A DNA stretch of 26,424 nt, from the IMG/VR virus record IMGVR_UViG_3300027906_000129, positions 1 through 26,424 of that record; one strand, 5' to 3'. The notes below the pieces were generated by a model. The model did no database searches. It saw only the letters and a list, made by a program, of their open reading frames with translations, and had not been told where the DNA came from. Position numbers and translations under genes: made by a program. The first letter of the stretch is position 1. Every line of letters starts with the position of its first letter. This document shows positions 1-8,500 of this stretch, piece by piece. The DNA comes from a virus.

Positions 1-911
1 GCTTGTCCAGCTTGAGCACCTTGGTTATGAGCACCACCTCGGCCGCCTCCACCCCAAAAAGATGCACCACCACTTCTAGCAGAACTATAGTTATTACCAG
101 ATGGCACAAAACCATTATCTACACCACAATCACCCTGACCACCAGTAAGGTTAATATCTCCACCAGTTGCAGAACCACCAGCACCACCTAGAACAGCGCC
201 AATGTTTCCGTGTAGACCACCAGCTCCACTATTTCCAGTACAGTAAGAACCAAAAGAAGAACCAGAACCAGCAGCACCACTAGCAGTTGAAGCTGCTCCA
301 GTACCACCAGCACCAACATTTACAGTAACAGTTGATACACCAGAAATATCTATAGTTTCAATCGCAGTACCACCAGCACCACCACCAGCACCATAGTCAT
401 TAGCTGCACCAAAACCACCACCTTGTCCACCAGCACCAGTAACAATAACTTTAACAGTTCTAATTCCAGCTGGTTTAGTATAAGTATGAGTTCCAGCAGT
501 TGCAAAAACTTGAACAGATTTTAATCCACCAGTATGAGTTAATGAAGCACCATTTAATGCTGGAAGAGTTCCAGAAGTTGCGAGTTTTCCAACTGTTACT
601 GCGTTATTTGTAATCTTTGCAGTACCTACAGAATTATCTGGGGGTGTTGTTGTAACTTGTGCTTTATTTTTAAATATGACATAAAAGTTTAAACCAGTTG
701 CAGGCGCTTCAGTCATAGTAAGAGTTGTACCAGCGGCAGAATAAGCTGCAGTTGGTTCTTGTCTTACGTTTCCTACGAAAACTTCAAGGTCATTTGCATT
801 TGAAACAGAATGTGATAAAGTAAATGCAGTTGTTGAACCATTTCCAGTAAATGATTGTTTGTTTACTGCACTTACAAAACCTTGAGTTGGTGTAGTTCCT
901 ATGAACGGCAT
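1..911 (-). CDS. Glycine-rich tail fiber/adhesin, 3' part cut by window
   Basis: Open for 303 codons from an ATG at 909-911 to the window edge, so the C-terminus is missing. AGGAG lies 6 nt upstream of the ATG, which supports the start. Residues about 20-85 form one copy of the module FTGNGSTTAFTL...VFVGNVRQEP found repeatedly in the neighbouring fiber genes. Residues about 90-112 (DNSVGTAKITNNAVTVGKL) look like the short trimeric stalk of marine phage fibers. From about residue 130 a beta-rich entry (HTYTKPAGIRTVKVIVTGAGG) leads into a long glycine-rich domain, as in phage adhesins that expose polyglycine loops for receptor contact. It is the last visible gene of the appendage run, 9 nt after the 111-aa gene. 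The fiber role is inferred from composition and context; the receptor is unknown. Confidence 0.8.
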   Translation of the reverse strand, partial: MPFIGTTPTQGFVSAVNKQSFTGNGSTTAFTLSHSVSNANDLEVFVGNVRQEPTAAYSAAGTTLTMTEAPATGLNFYVIFKNKAQVTTTPPDNSVGTAKITNNAVTVGKLATSGTLPALNGASLTHTGGLKSVQVFATAGTHTYTKPAGIRTVKVIVTGAGGQGGGFGAANDYGAGGGAGGTAIETIDISGVSTVTVNVGAGGTGAASTASGAAGSGSSFGSYCTGNSGAGGLHGNIGAVLGGAGGSATGGDINLTGGQGDCGVDNGFVPSGNNYSSARSGGASFWGGGGRGGAHNQGAQAGQ

Positions 912-920
912 ACCCTACTC

Positions 921-1256
921 CTATGTAATCTGCATTAAACCAAGAACTGCATCCAGTGATGTAGCAGCACTTGCTTGAACTTTTAATATATCACTTGCCT
1001 CTAAGACGTATTTTTGACCAGCGAGAACTTCAAGTGTTGTGTTCGCTGGGATTGTTACTTCATTGAGTAACAGTCTTGTTGCGTTACTGTCAGATGCATC
1101 AGTGAACTGAACACTTGCAGTAACAGAGTTATCTGTCTTATTTGTAATTGCAAGTCCTAAAATAATTGCAGTTGTAGATGCTGGACAAGTATACAAAGCT
1201 GCAAATGCAGAATGATTGACTGAAGCGAGTGATGCGTTTTTAAATGTATTTGCCAT
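921..1256 (-). CDS. Small virion appendage protein, 111 aa
   Basis: A compact beta-rich protein (MANTFKNASL...). Its second half, VTIPANTTLEVLAGQKYVLE followed by ...DAVLGLMQIT, aligns clearly with the end of the 202-aa protein encoded at 4106-4714, so the two are paralogs; this copy lacks that protein's central insert. The fold looks like a small jelly-roll or Ig-like virion decoration domain, but I do not recognise a named family. It lies 7 nt after the 202-aa module protein and 9 nt before the glycine-rich adhesin, within the fiber operon. There is no signal peptide or membrane segment. A structural role is inferred from the paralogy and context. Confidence 0.75.
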   Translation of the reverse strand: MANTFKNASLASVNHSAFAALYTCPASTTAIILGLAITNKTDNSVTASVQFTDASDSNATRLLLNEVTIPANTTLEVLAGQKYVLEASDILKVQASAATSLDAVLGLMQIT

Positions 1257-1263
1257 ATTCCTA

Positions 1264-1872
1264 TTATCCTAAAGCGATTGCGAGTGCAGTAGCGTCATCA
1301 GCAGGGTCAAATGTTAATTTTGCTTTTGTTATTGTACTATCTGCAACAGTATTTATAGTGTTTGCTTGTGATAATTGTATCACTTGTATATTGTTTGTTC
1401 CACTTGGTGGTGCAGAAGTAAATGTCAAAGTTGCACCGTCAACTGTGAACGCATAACTTGAACCATACCTCTGGTAAACATTATCAACAAATACCATAAA
1501 ATTAGCTGCATTACTAGCAGAAGGTATTTGTGTTAATGTAAATGCAGTTGTTGAACCGTTACCATTAAACTCATCAATATGTGGTGATGCAAGTGCAGAC
1601 ACCATTGATGTAGTAGAACGACCAAGGAATACAATAAAAATTCTAGAACCATTACTTGGTGCAGATGCAAAGTTAATCTTTGGTGAACCAGTTGACAAAG
1701 AGATATTAAACGAGTATGAAGGTTCTTGAACAATACCATCAAGTGACACAAGAAGTTGTCCTGCTTGTGCAACTGGAAATTCAAGAGTAAATGTCGTAGT
1801 TGAACCGTCACCAGTAATTAACTGTTTGTCAAAACTACCATGTGATGGTTCTAATCCAATATAACTTGTCAT
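1264..1872 (-). CDS. Fiber/appendage protein with two GDGSTTTFTL modules, 202 aa
   Basis: Two tandem beta modules fill most of the protein. Module 1 (about residues 15-85) has ITGDGSTTTFTLEF...SLDGIVQEP; module 2 (about 100-170) has FNGNGSTTAFTL...VFVDNVYQRY...TLTFTSAPPSG. The end (STITKAKLTFDPADDATALAIALG region) closes with AIALG, similar to the ALATALG end of the 189-aa protein at 4728-5297. The module type recurs in the genes at 3325-4104 and 1-911. AAAGGG about 10 nt upstream of the ATG is a usable Shine-Dalgarno. It is probably a virion surface or baseplate-linked appendage; the exact position is unknown. Confidence 0.75.
   Translation of the reverse strand: MTSYIGLEPSHGSFDKQLITGDGSTTTFTLEFPVAQAGQLLVSLDGIVQEPSYSFNISLSTGSPKINFASAPSNGSRIFIVFLGRSTTSMVSALASPHIDEFNGNGSTTAFTLTQIPSASNAANFMVFVDNVYQRYGSSYAFTVDGATLTFTSAPPSGTNNIQVIQLSQANTINTVADSTITKAKLTFDPADDATALAIALG
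1350..1357 (-). promoter_or_regulatory. Possible internal T4-type late promoter TATAAATA
   Basis: A perfect match to the T4 late promoter octamer, read on the minus strand inside the 202-aa gene (codons for a T-I-N-T stretch). Transcription would start near 1344, about 88 nt before the ATG of the 111-aa gene. The match may be chance in AT-rich coding sequence. Confidence 0.3.
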
Positions 1873-1891
1873 TACTGTTTCCCTTTAGTCA

Positions 1892-1898
1892 TATTTAG
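1892..1898 (-). promoter_or_regulatory. CTAAATA late-promoter-like motif before the 202-aa gene
   Basis: ACTAAATA overlaps the stop codon of the upstream 62-aa gene. If it works like a T4 late box, the transcript would begin near 1886, followed almost at once by the AAAGGG ribosome site and the ATG at 1870-1872. The same heptamer stands before gp8, gp5, the 62-aa gene at 22098 and the Fe-S gene. Inferred from recurrence only. Confidence 0.4.
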
Positions 1899-2083
1899 TC
1901 TGCGTCTTTTATTGTCAAAGTTTTTGCTTTAACTTGTCTTTGAATTTCTGCATAATCAGTATTGTCTGGCTCAAGAGGCACTGACATTTCAATTTTATCA
2001 CCATTTTCTTCAACAATAATATTAATACAAGAGTTTTCGCCTGTTCTTATATCTGCTATATATTTTGCACTAGTAATGTTCAT
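1895..2083 (-). CDS. Small conserved-type phage protein, 62 aa
   Basis: A short soluble protein, MNITSAKYIADIRTGENSCI..., ending EIQRQVKAKTLTIKDAD. It resembles short proteins that I recall among the fiber genes of marine T4-like phages; they share an N-terminal NIT-AKY and a C-terminal YAEIQRQV...LTI-DAD. No catalytic motif, signal or membrane helix is visible. It lies between the 409-aa receptor-binding candidate (12 nt gap) and the 202-aa module protein. Its position suggests a structural or chaperone role for the neighbouring fibers, but this is inference and the function is unknown. Confidence 0.7.
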   Translation of the reverse strand: MNITSAKYIADIRTGENSCINIIVEENGDKIEMSVPLEPDNTDYAEIQRQVKAKTLTIKDAD

Positions 2084-2095
2084 AACTATAACTCC

Positions 2096-3325
2096 CTATA
2101 ACTCTGCAACTATTAATGTTCTATGGTCACCATTTGCAAAACACCCATTACATTCCCTAGCAACCATATTTGGAGCATTACAATTAATACCACCACCAAC
2201 AGTACTTAAACCATTGACAGCCATACCAGTAACGGTTTGTGAACCACCATTGTAGACACGATAATTACCAGCTGTTGCAGTGAGAGATGGTGTAGTTCTC
2301 ATTTGCACTGTTAATGCTACATGAAATACACAAACACCATTATTATTTGAAGGAACAGAGCCTGAGCCAGGTAAATAAGGACTATTGGTTGGGGTAAGGT
2401 CTTGTAGATATCTTTGACAAGCATTAAGATGTTCACCTCTGGTACGGTGTTCAAATGGTGTCGCTGAACTGCCAGTTTCCAATTGGATGCCTGTGATTTC
2501 CCAATCATTACTTGTACTATCTGCAAAGTTTACTTGTCCAGTTGTACTACCAGCATCAGCAGAAGCAGCCCATGAAGTTACTAAACTTCCAGTATTTGTA
2601 TCTGCACCAGCATATAGATTAAAGAAAAATTCTAAAGAACTATTAACATCATTATCTAGTTTACCAGATGCATCTGCTGGAAAAGTTATAGTGTATCTAT
2701 TCCAGTTTGCATTTGCAACTGTGTAAGAACCAGAAACATTTCTTCCGTTATCCCTATCATATATTCTTGCAGTATACACACCAGTTTTATTTGTTTTCAC
2801 ATAAAAAGATAAAGTCATTGGTAAAGCATCAGAACCATGTCCTTTTGCAAATCTTTGAAGTTCTCGACCTTCAATTTTAGTTACGATATATCCTTGTTCA
2901 TTAGCTGCAAGAGAGGTGTCTGCTGTTGTACAATCTACTTTTAATGCGTGACCAAATCCAGGCAAGTCTGTAACTGTAGATTGTGTGACAGTAAATGCAG
3001 CTCCAGAGTTTTGTTTATAGAAAGCAAATCTATCTAAAGTATACACATTACCAACAGAAGCAAACGAAGTTCCTCTTTGAGCTATCATCATTTCACTGTT
3101 GATGATAACATTTTTTCCACCACCACCAATTCCAGATGTTTTTACTAATGAAATTGCACCGTCAGTAATGTTTGCAGTTACAACGGAATCATCAGCAAGT
3201 TTTGCAGCCGTTACTGCATCAGCAGCAAGTTTTGCAGTTGTAATTGAACCATCTTCAATATCTGCTACTTTAACTGTGGTGTCTGTGTTTAAAAGTTCTG
3301 CGACATTTTTTGCGTTACTAGCCAT
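2096..3325 (-). CDS. Tail fiber with trimeric stalk and carbohydrate-binding-like jelly roll, 409 aa
   Basis: The N-terminus (about residues 20-62) repeats short units: DGSITTAKLAADAV, AAKLADDSV, ANITDGAI. This is the typical trimeric stalk of phage fibers. After a GIGGGGKN hinge comes NVIINSEMMIAQRGTSF and YTLDRFAF (about 72-100), the common start of a jelly-roll fiber head. It runs to WEITGIQLETGSSATPFEHR and CQRYLQ near residues 275-310. That pattern is known from carbohydrate-binding-module-like heads of phage and prophage fibers. The remaining C-terminal part, about 100 residues with C-N-A-P-N and ECNGC, is less familiar and may hold the receptor tip. The start shares TAATG with the stop of the 259-aa gene. 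It is a strong candidate receptor-binding protein; the sugar target cannot be read from sequence. Confidence 0.8.
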   Translation of the reverse strand: MASNAKNVAELLNTDTTVKVADIEDGSITTAKLAADAVTAAKLADDSVVTANITDGAISLVKTSGIGGGGKNVIINSEMMIAQRGTSFASVGNVYTLDRFAFYKQNSGAAFTVTQSTVTDLPGFGHALKVDCTTADTSLAANEQGYIVTKIEGRELQRFAKGHGSDALPMTLSFYVKTNKTGVYTARIYDRDNGRNVSGSYTVANANWNRYTITFPADASGKLDNDVNSSLEFFFNLYAGADTNTGSLVTSWAASADAGSTTGQVNFADSTSNDWEITGIQLETGSSATPFEHRTRGEHLNACQRYLQDLTPTNSPYLPGSGSVPSNNNGVCVFHVALTVQMRTTPSLTATAGNYRVYNGGSQTVTGMAVNGLSTVGGGINCNAPNMVARECNGCFANGDHRTLIVAEL

Positions 3326-4104
3326 TATACGAAGTACCTCGCCATTATTTGCGAATTATTTACTGGAGCAAATGTAAATGTTAGAGTTGCACCAGAAATA
3401 CCATAATCCGTTGTTGGTTTCATTGCGATACCATTGTAAAATACAAACACATCATTTACAGATGCGTTATTACTTAAAGTAAATGCAGTATTAGAACCGT
3501 TACCAGTAAAGTTATCTAAGAACATTGATACGGCTCTTCTAGCAGTTGTTCTCATACCAAGATGTTTCACTTCAATCTCTGCACTATTAGGTGGTGCAGA
3601 AGTAAATGTTACCACTCCAGTTGTTGTGTTGAGTGAATAGTTTGTAGATGCCTTCTGTAGAATACCATCAATAAACACCATAATTTGTGATGAGTTTGCT
3701 GGGATTTCTGATAAGGTCACTGTAGTTGCAGAACCATTACCAGTAAATGCATCCATAGTAAATGTTTTTAATGCGTCAGATAATTCATTCACACCGACAG
3801 AACCAGCAGGGGGTGAATGAAGAATGGTTGTTAGACCGTGATGAATAACGTAGATATTGTCACCGTTTGCAGGCGTTCCAGTAAATGTAAGAACTTTTGG
3901 TTTACTACTTGCATCATCTCCAATTGTATAGGCAACGTCTGGTTCTTGAACAACACTGTTTACAACAACCATGATGTTCTGAGAAGAACCACCAGGCACT
4001 TCATTTGTCAGAGTAAAAGTTGTCGCACTTCCATCTCCAGTAAAGTCTTCTTTTAAAAACTTTGGACTAACTCTGTTTTCAATTGACCCACCTATGTATG
4101 ACAT
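3325..4104 (-). CDS. Fiber/appendage protein with three tandem beta modules, 259 aa
   Basis: The protein consists almost wholly of three copies of a module of about 80 residues. They are FTGDGSATTFTL...VVVNSVVQEPDVAY...LTFTGTPANG, FTGNGSATTVTL...VFIDGILQKASTNY...VTFTSAPPNS and FTGNGSNTAFTL...VFYNGIAMKPTTDY...LTFTFAPVNN. Each module seems to be a small beta sandwich with a conserved G-N-G-S turn. The N-terminus MSYIGGSIENRVSPKFL resembles the start of the other module protein (MTSYIGLEPS). Its stop overlaps the ATG of the 409-aa fiber (TAATG), implying coupled translation and perhaps joint assembly. The function is inferred as a fiber shaft or adaptor. Confidence 0.75.
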   Translation of the reverse strand: MSYIGGSIENRVSPKFLKEDFTGDGSATTFTLTNEVPGGSSQNIMVVVNSVVQEPDVAYTIGDDASSKPKVLTFTGTPANGDNIYVIHHGLTTILHSPPAGSVGVNELSDALKTFTMDAFTGNGSATTVTLSEIPANSSQIMVFIDGILQKASTNYSLNTTTGVVTFTSAPPNSAEIEVKHLGMRTTARRAVSMFLDNFTGNGSNTAFTLSNNASVNDVFVFYNGIAMKPTTDYGISGATLTFTFAPVNNSQIMARYFV

Positions 4105-4105
4105 A

Positions 4106-4714
4106 TTAAGATACCTCTTGTAGAATACCAGCGATTATATCAACATTAGCTGCACTTGCGTATGCATAAACCTTATCGTTTGAATTAAGAACAACCTTCT
4201 GTCCAGAAACAATTTTTAGTGTTGATGATGCTGGAATTGTAACATCTTTTACAATATGATATGCTTTGTATATTACTTTTGTACCAGCGGCAGTTCCGTT
4301 AGCTGCACTAGCGTTTTGTGCATATGTAAATGTTGTTGAACTTGGAACAGATGCAACCTTATACATTCCGTTGACATATGCAGTTGTTGAACCAGTTACC
4401 ATAACATATTGTCCAACACTCAATCCGTGTGCAGAACCAGTTGTTACAGTTGCAACATCACTTGTAGATACAATACTTGTGATTGACCCTAGAGTTGCAG
4501 AAGTGTCTTGAATAAAACAAGATAGTGCAACACCAGCAGTTCCAGTATTGGAAGCATCAAGTTCCACCAGAATTGAGTTAACACCACTTGAACCATTGTT
4601 TGCATTGTAAACTAACTGTGGGCCTGTAGCATTATCAGTCGCACTTCCAGTAGATTGATAAAACTCACCAGCAGTCGGAATACTTGCAAAACTGTTTACG
4701 AAGTTATTAGCCAT
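4106..4714 (-). CDS. Virion appendage protein, paralog of the 111-aa protein with an inserted domain, 202 aa
   Basis: The N-terminus (MANNFVNSFASIPTAG) and C-terminus (KDVTIPASSTLKIVSGQKVV ... AGILQEVS) match the 111-aa protein at 921-1256. Between them, at about residues 73-148, sits an extra unit: ITSIVSTSDVATVTTGSAHG, then LSVGQYVMVTG, then NGMYKVASVPSSTTFTY. That HGLSVGQ...NG...V-S-TTFTY pattern is a small beta module common in marine phage structural proteins. So this copy gained, or the other lost, a domain. Only 1 nt separates it from the 259-aa gene. It is most likely a virion decoration or baseplate-fiber connector; no named family. Confidence 0.75.
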   Translation of the reverse strand: MANNFVNSFASIPTAGEFYQSTGSATDNATGPQLVYNANNGSSGVNSILVELDASNTGTAGVALSCFIQDTSATLGSITSIVSTSDVATVTTGSAHGLSVGQYVMVTGSTTAYVNGMYKVASVPSSTTFTYAQNASAANGTAAGTKVIYKAYHIVKDVTIPASSTLKIVSGQKVVLNSNDKVYAYASAANVDIIAGILQEVS

Positions 4715-4727
4715 ATTTCTTTCCTTT

Positions 4728-5297
4728 TTATCCTAACGCAGTTGCTAGTGCGATTGAAAATCCTTCAGTAGAGATTGCACCCCCAACTGTAGGAAATGTC
4801 AAGTTTACAGTACCATTTGATATGTTACCACTTGCTTGTAGATTACCAGTGACAGTTATGCCTGTTGACGTACTTGCAAGTTTAACACTATTATCGTGAT
4901 ACAATTGAACTGCACCATTTGCTGTTCCATCCATCATTGTTTCATTTGAAGCTGCATTTTTCAACTTAAACGTATCTGCATTAACTTGTAGTTCACCAGT
5001 AGAATTATTAATCTGAGAGTTTGTTCCATCATGAAACATTTGTAAATCATCACCAGCACCAAATTTAACTCTACCTACACCAGCACCAGTTGAGTCTGGT
5101 AAATCAATTACGTTTGGAAAAAGAACATTCGCAAGACCATCATTTAGTTGTTTAATTCCACCGATAACATCACTAACTGCTGTACCATTAATACTTGATG
5201 GTAAAAGTGCAACATCACCTACGTCACCAGCGAGTTCGTTGAACTCAACTCTAAACTGTTCAAATGTGTTACTTGCTGATACGTTTCTATCTGCCAT
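4728..5297 (-). CDS. Fiber-like structural protein, 189 aa
   Basis: Begins MADRNVSASNTFEQFRVEFN, a common start for marine phage fiber proteins with a short helical N-terminus. The middle, FGAGDDLQMFHDGTNSQINN then STGELQVNADTFKLKN, followed by AVQLYHDNSVKLASTSTGIT and VTGNLQASGNI, is a repeated beta-prism-like pattern seen in many ocean phage fibers. It ends SIALATALG. Its ATG overlaps the 3' end of the 77-aa gene by 11 nt. It probably forms part of a trimeric fiber shaft; the host target is unknown. Confidence 0.75.
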   Translation of the reverse strand: MADRNVSASNTFEQFRVEFNELAGDVGDVALLPSSINGTAVSDVIGGIKQLNDGLANVLFPNVIDLPDSTGAGVGRVKFGAGDDLQMFHDGTNSQINNSTGELQVNADTFKLKNAASNETMMDGTANGAVQLYHDNSVKLASTSTGITVTGNLQASGNISNGTVNLTFPTVGGAISTEGFSIALATALG

Positions 5298-5520
5298 CTT
5301 TTTCTACCAATTTTACTAAGAGAGATTTAATTTCATGCATCTCAGATTTTAATATATTTATCTCTCTTGTTGCATCTCTTATACTGTCTTTCTGTGCAAC
5401 AATATTTTGTTTTCTTTGCACAGCAGCAAGGTACGCACTTCTATTAGTATTTATTACTGCTTTAGAGTGCATATCTTTAACTAAATCCTTATGTCCTTCT
5501 ACACTTTTAAAATCTGACAT
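5287..5520 (-). CDS. Small coiled-coil phage protein, 77 aa
   Basis: MSDFKSVEGHKDLVKDMHSK, then INTNRSAYLAAVQRK, then a charged helix DATREINILKSEMHEIKSLL. The C-terminal 35 residues have heptad-like spacing of I/L residues, which suggests a coiled coil. Proteins with the same INTNRSAY and REIN-LK-EMHEIK segments recur beside the DUF4815 gene in marine T4-like phages, as far as I recall. It starts 1 nt after the stop of the 2289-aa gene and has no clear Shine-Dalgarno, so it may be translated by coupling. A small linker or assembly factor is plausible, but the function is unknown. Confidence 0.7.
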   Translation of the reverse strand: MSDFKSVEGHKDLVKDMHSKAVINTNRSAYLAAVQRKQNIVAQKDSIRDATREINILKSEMHEIKSLLVKLVEKDGR

Positions 5521-5521
5521 T

Positions 5522-8500
5522 TTATGTTGCTAATGCGAGAGCTCGCAAGTCCTTTAATCTTGGTGGTTCAGATGAGTTTGTTCCTTGCATCACAACTTTA
5601 ATTGAGAACGCAATAAACTCATCTAGATTATTCGCAGTAAATTCATATTCTTTAAAATCAGTAGCAGATAAAGATGCGTTAACTACTGTATCTGGACTTC
5701 CATTTGTATTGAAGAAGTTGTATCCTATTTCATCAAAGTCTGATGCATCATCAGAACGAAGTATCTTAAACATTACTTTTACATTTGCACTTGCAAATCT
5801 ATTCATATCTATGAATACTTTTAATCCAGTAGCAGGATTATCAAGTGCAACTCTTCTTGTCATGTAAATTCCATCATTGATATCACCTTGAGATTGTTCA
5901 GATGAAACATAGTCACCTTGTAATGCAGTAACACCCATATCAGATGCACTATCAATTTTATTCAATCTATTTGTAAATGTAACAATTGATTTTCTATCTA
6001 AGTCTATAATAGGCGATAAGTTTTCTCTTTGACTTCTCATTTCTAAATCTAGATAGAAAGACTTTTGACCAGCGATTTCATTAGTCTCGTTGATTTGAGA
6101 ACAAATCATTCTAGGTTTATCGAACATAAAGTTCTCACCTAGAGTAATTGGTTTTGCAAAAGAAGTTCCAGCAAGACTAAATGAATTTTCTGTACCAGCT
6201 GGAGAGGTTGCAGTTGTAGTTCTTATCTTAGAAGAAATGCCTGTCTCTGGATATAACATAGTTGGAAGTAGGGTTTGCATACCATCCATCATTGCATTTT
6301 CAGTAACAACGACTGCACTTCCACCTTGGTTTTGGTCACCAGTAGAAGAACTTGGTGCAGTAGCAGTTGCAAGTGTATAACTATCAATTCCAATATTTGT
6401 AAGAGCAGTATGAGTTTTATTTACTTGGTCAAGTGGAATACCATTTAACTGGTAAAGTTCAACCGTTGCACCATTAGCATGAGTTGCAGCTGTTGTACTA
6501 TCATATCCTCTTGTAGTCGCAGTGATTGTGTTAGAAGAAATAGTTCCTCTAATAATTTCACTTCCAATCTTAATGTATATATTTGAACCATCATTACTTG
6601 CAATAAAATCTGCATTTGCAGTAATTCCAATACTTGTCTGTGTTGTGGAACTAATTGCAGACGTTAGAGTTGTAGTAATACCAGATGCAACTCCACTAAT
6701 TGTTACGTTATTAGATGAAGAATACATATGATGGTCTGGGTGAGTTACTTGTACAAAACTTGAACCTTCAATAGTTCTAATTGGGTCTGCACCTAATGTT
6801 TTTGTTTCCACAACATCATTAGTTAGAGTTAATACACCTCTAGTACCAGTTTCAAAACTTGCTCTATATGCTGTAAATTTTAAGTCTTCATAATCATATG
6901 CAGTCCAAGTGGAATTATTTTGAGATTTAAACAACACACCCAAGTGTGGTTGTTTTGAAATCATTCTAGTTGAACCAATTTCTTGTTCACCCATTCTAGA
7001 AATCCATGCAAAATATCTTTCAGATGGTGTAAACAATACTATTGCAACTTCTTGACCCTCTTGCAAATAAACTGGAGAGTCAAACTTAAAGGTAGTAGGT
7101 GTTGTTGCGTCTGCTGATAAGTTTACATTACTAATTTTTTTACCAGTAATAGCTCTTGCAGACGAAGTATCAACAGTGAGTGATGTATCGGATGCAATTG
7201 CAGTAACCTTTGCAACAAGAGCAGCTGCATCATAGTTACCAGTATCTTGAGTGACACCAGAAGTTTGATTTCCAGCACCTTCAATAGTAATTGTATCACC
7301 AATATTTAAATTATGTGTACCAGTTAAAAAATCTGTATTAGTACCAGTAACAGTTGTTGAACCACTACTCATTGCAACCGTACCTTTCATATATGGTTGC
7401 AACCATTTATTTGCAAATGGAAATTGTTTTCTAGTTGGGAAACCATTAACAACTTCTCTAATTTGACATAGAACTGGAATATTTGGGTCTTTTCTTTGAA
7501 AGTAGGTATCAATCTTAGTTACAAACTCACCACCAGTTTCACTGGACAACATAGTCTGTGCAAGTGGGTCTGTGTAACCCCAAGAAGCTTCTTGGGCTGC
7601 AATAGCATCAAACCAACTATCTTGAGTTTGATTATTTGAAATTTGTGTTCCACCTTCATTTTCTTCATCATCATCTTCATTATTAAAAGTACCAAGAAAT
7701 TCTCTGTCAACTCTGTTTGTTGAAGTTTCACTTGACACTGTTCTCGTATCAGAAACATTTTGAACTTCAATTCTTCCGTTTCTTGTTGCAAGAATTTCTT
7801 CTTGAATATTTCTAAGAATACCAGTTGAGGAGAAAAGAGCTTGGGCGAATGTTTCTGGTTCTGGATTACTTGCGTTTGAACTTGAAGATGTTAATCTAAA
7901 CAATCTTTCACCAGTTTGGAATTTAGGATTACCAGCAACATTTGGGTCTGGGATAGTAAATAGTCCAGTACAACTTCCACCACCATCTGAGAATATCGCA
8001 CCACCAGTAGAAGTCACAGTTCCAGCACCACCAGTAGCAGGAGTAACAAACTTTGTTACATCAACTTTATCAAAGAAAGGATAAACTCTTGAATTTGGTT
8101 TTAAACCATCAACTACAAAGTTAACATTTTTACTTCTCATAAAAGGTATCAATGCAGTAGAACGTAATCTATCTCCCAATGATTCTCTATCAATCTGTGC
8201 AACAACTCTTGTGTTTACACCACCCCTTCTCTGTCTACGAGTAGTTGTAGTGGTAACTCTAGTAGTTACATTTCTAAATTGTGAATTACCTTCTATAAAG
8301 GTAGCGCCTGTATTAGTAACTTGTTCTGACTGCGAAGTGCCTGTCCATTGTGTTTGCCATGAGTTCCAAATAGTTCCCATTGCGTTTCCAACTTGTGCAA
8401 CTAATTGGTCAAAGTTACCATCTCTATTGATAATCAAGTTTGGTAGTCTATTAACCTCAAACCACTCATCACCAGTTGGGTCAAGAGTACAAATGCCTGT

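Noticed and set aside
3-191. Plus-strand open frames across the late block (for example at 3-191, 8211-8558 and 16942-17199).
   Set aside because: They are antisense to well-supported genes, have low-complexity or shadow composition, and lack ribosome sites.
5355-5455. GATAAATA and AATAAATA boxes inside the 77-aa gene as late promoters.
   Set aside because: They lie in coding sequence for I-N codon pairs and AT-rich chance matches are likely; the next gene lacks a clear ribosome site at a fitting distance.
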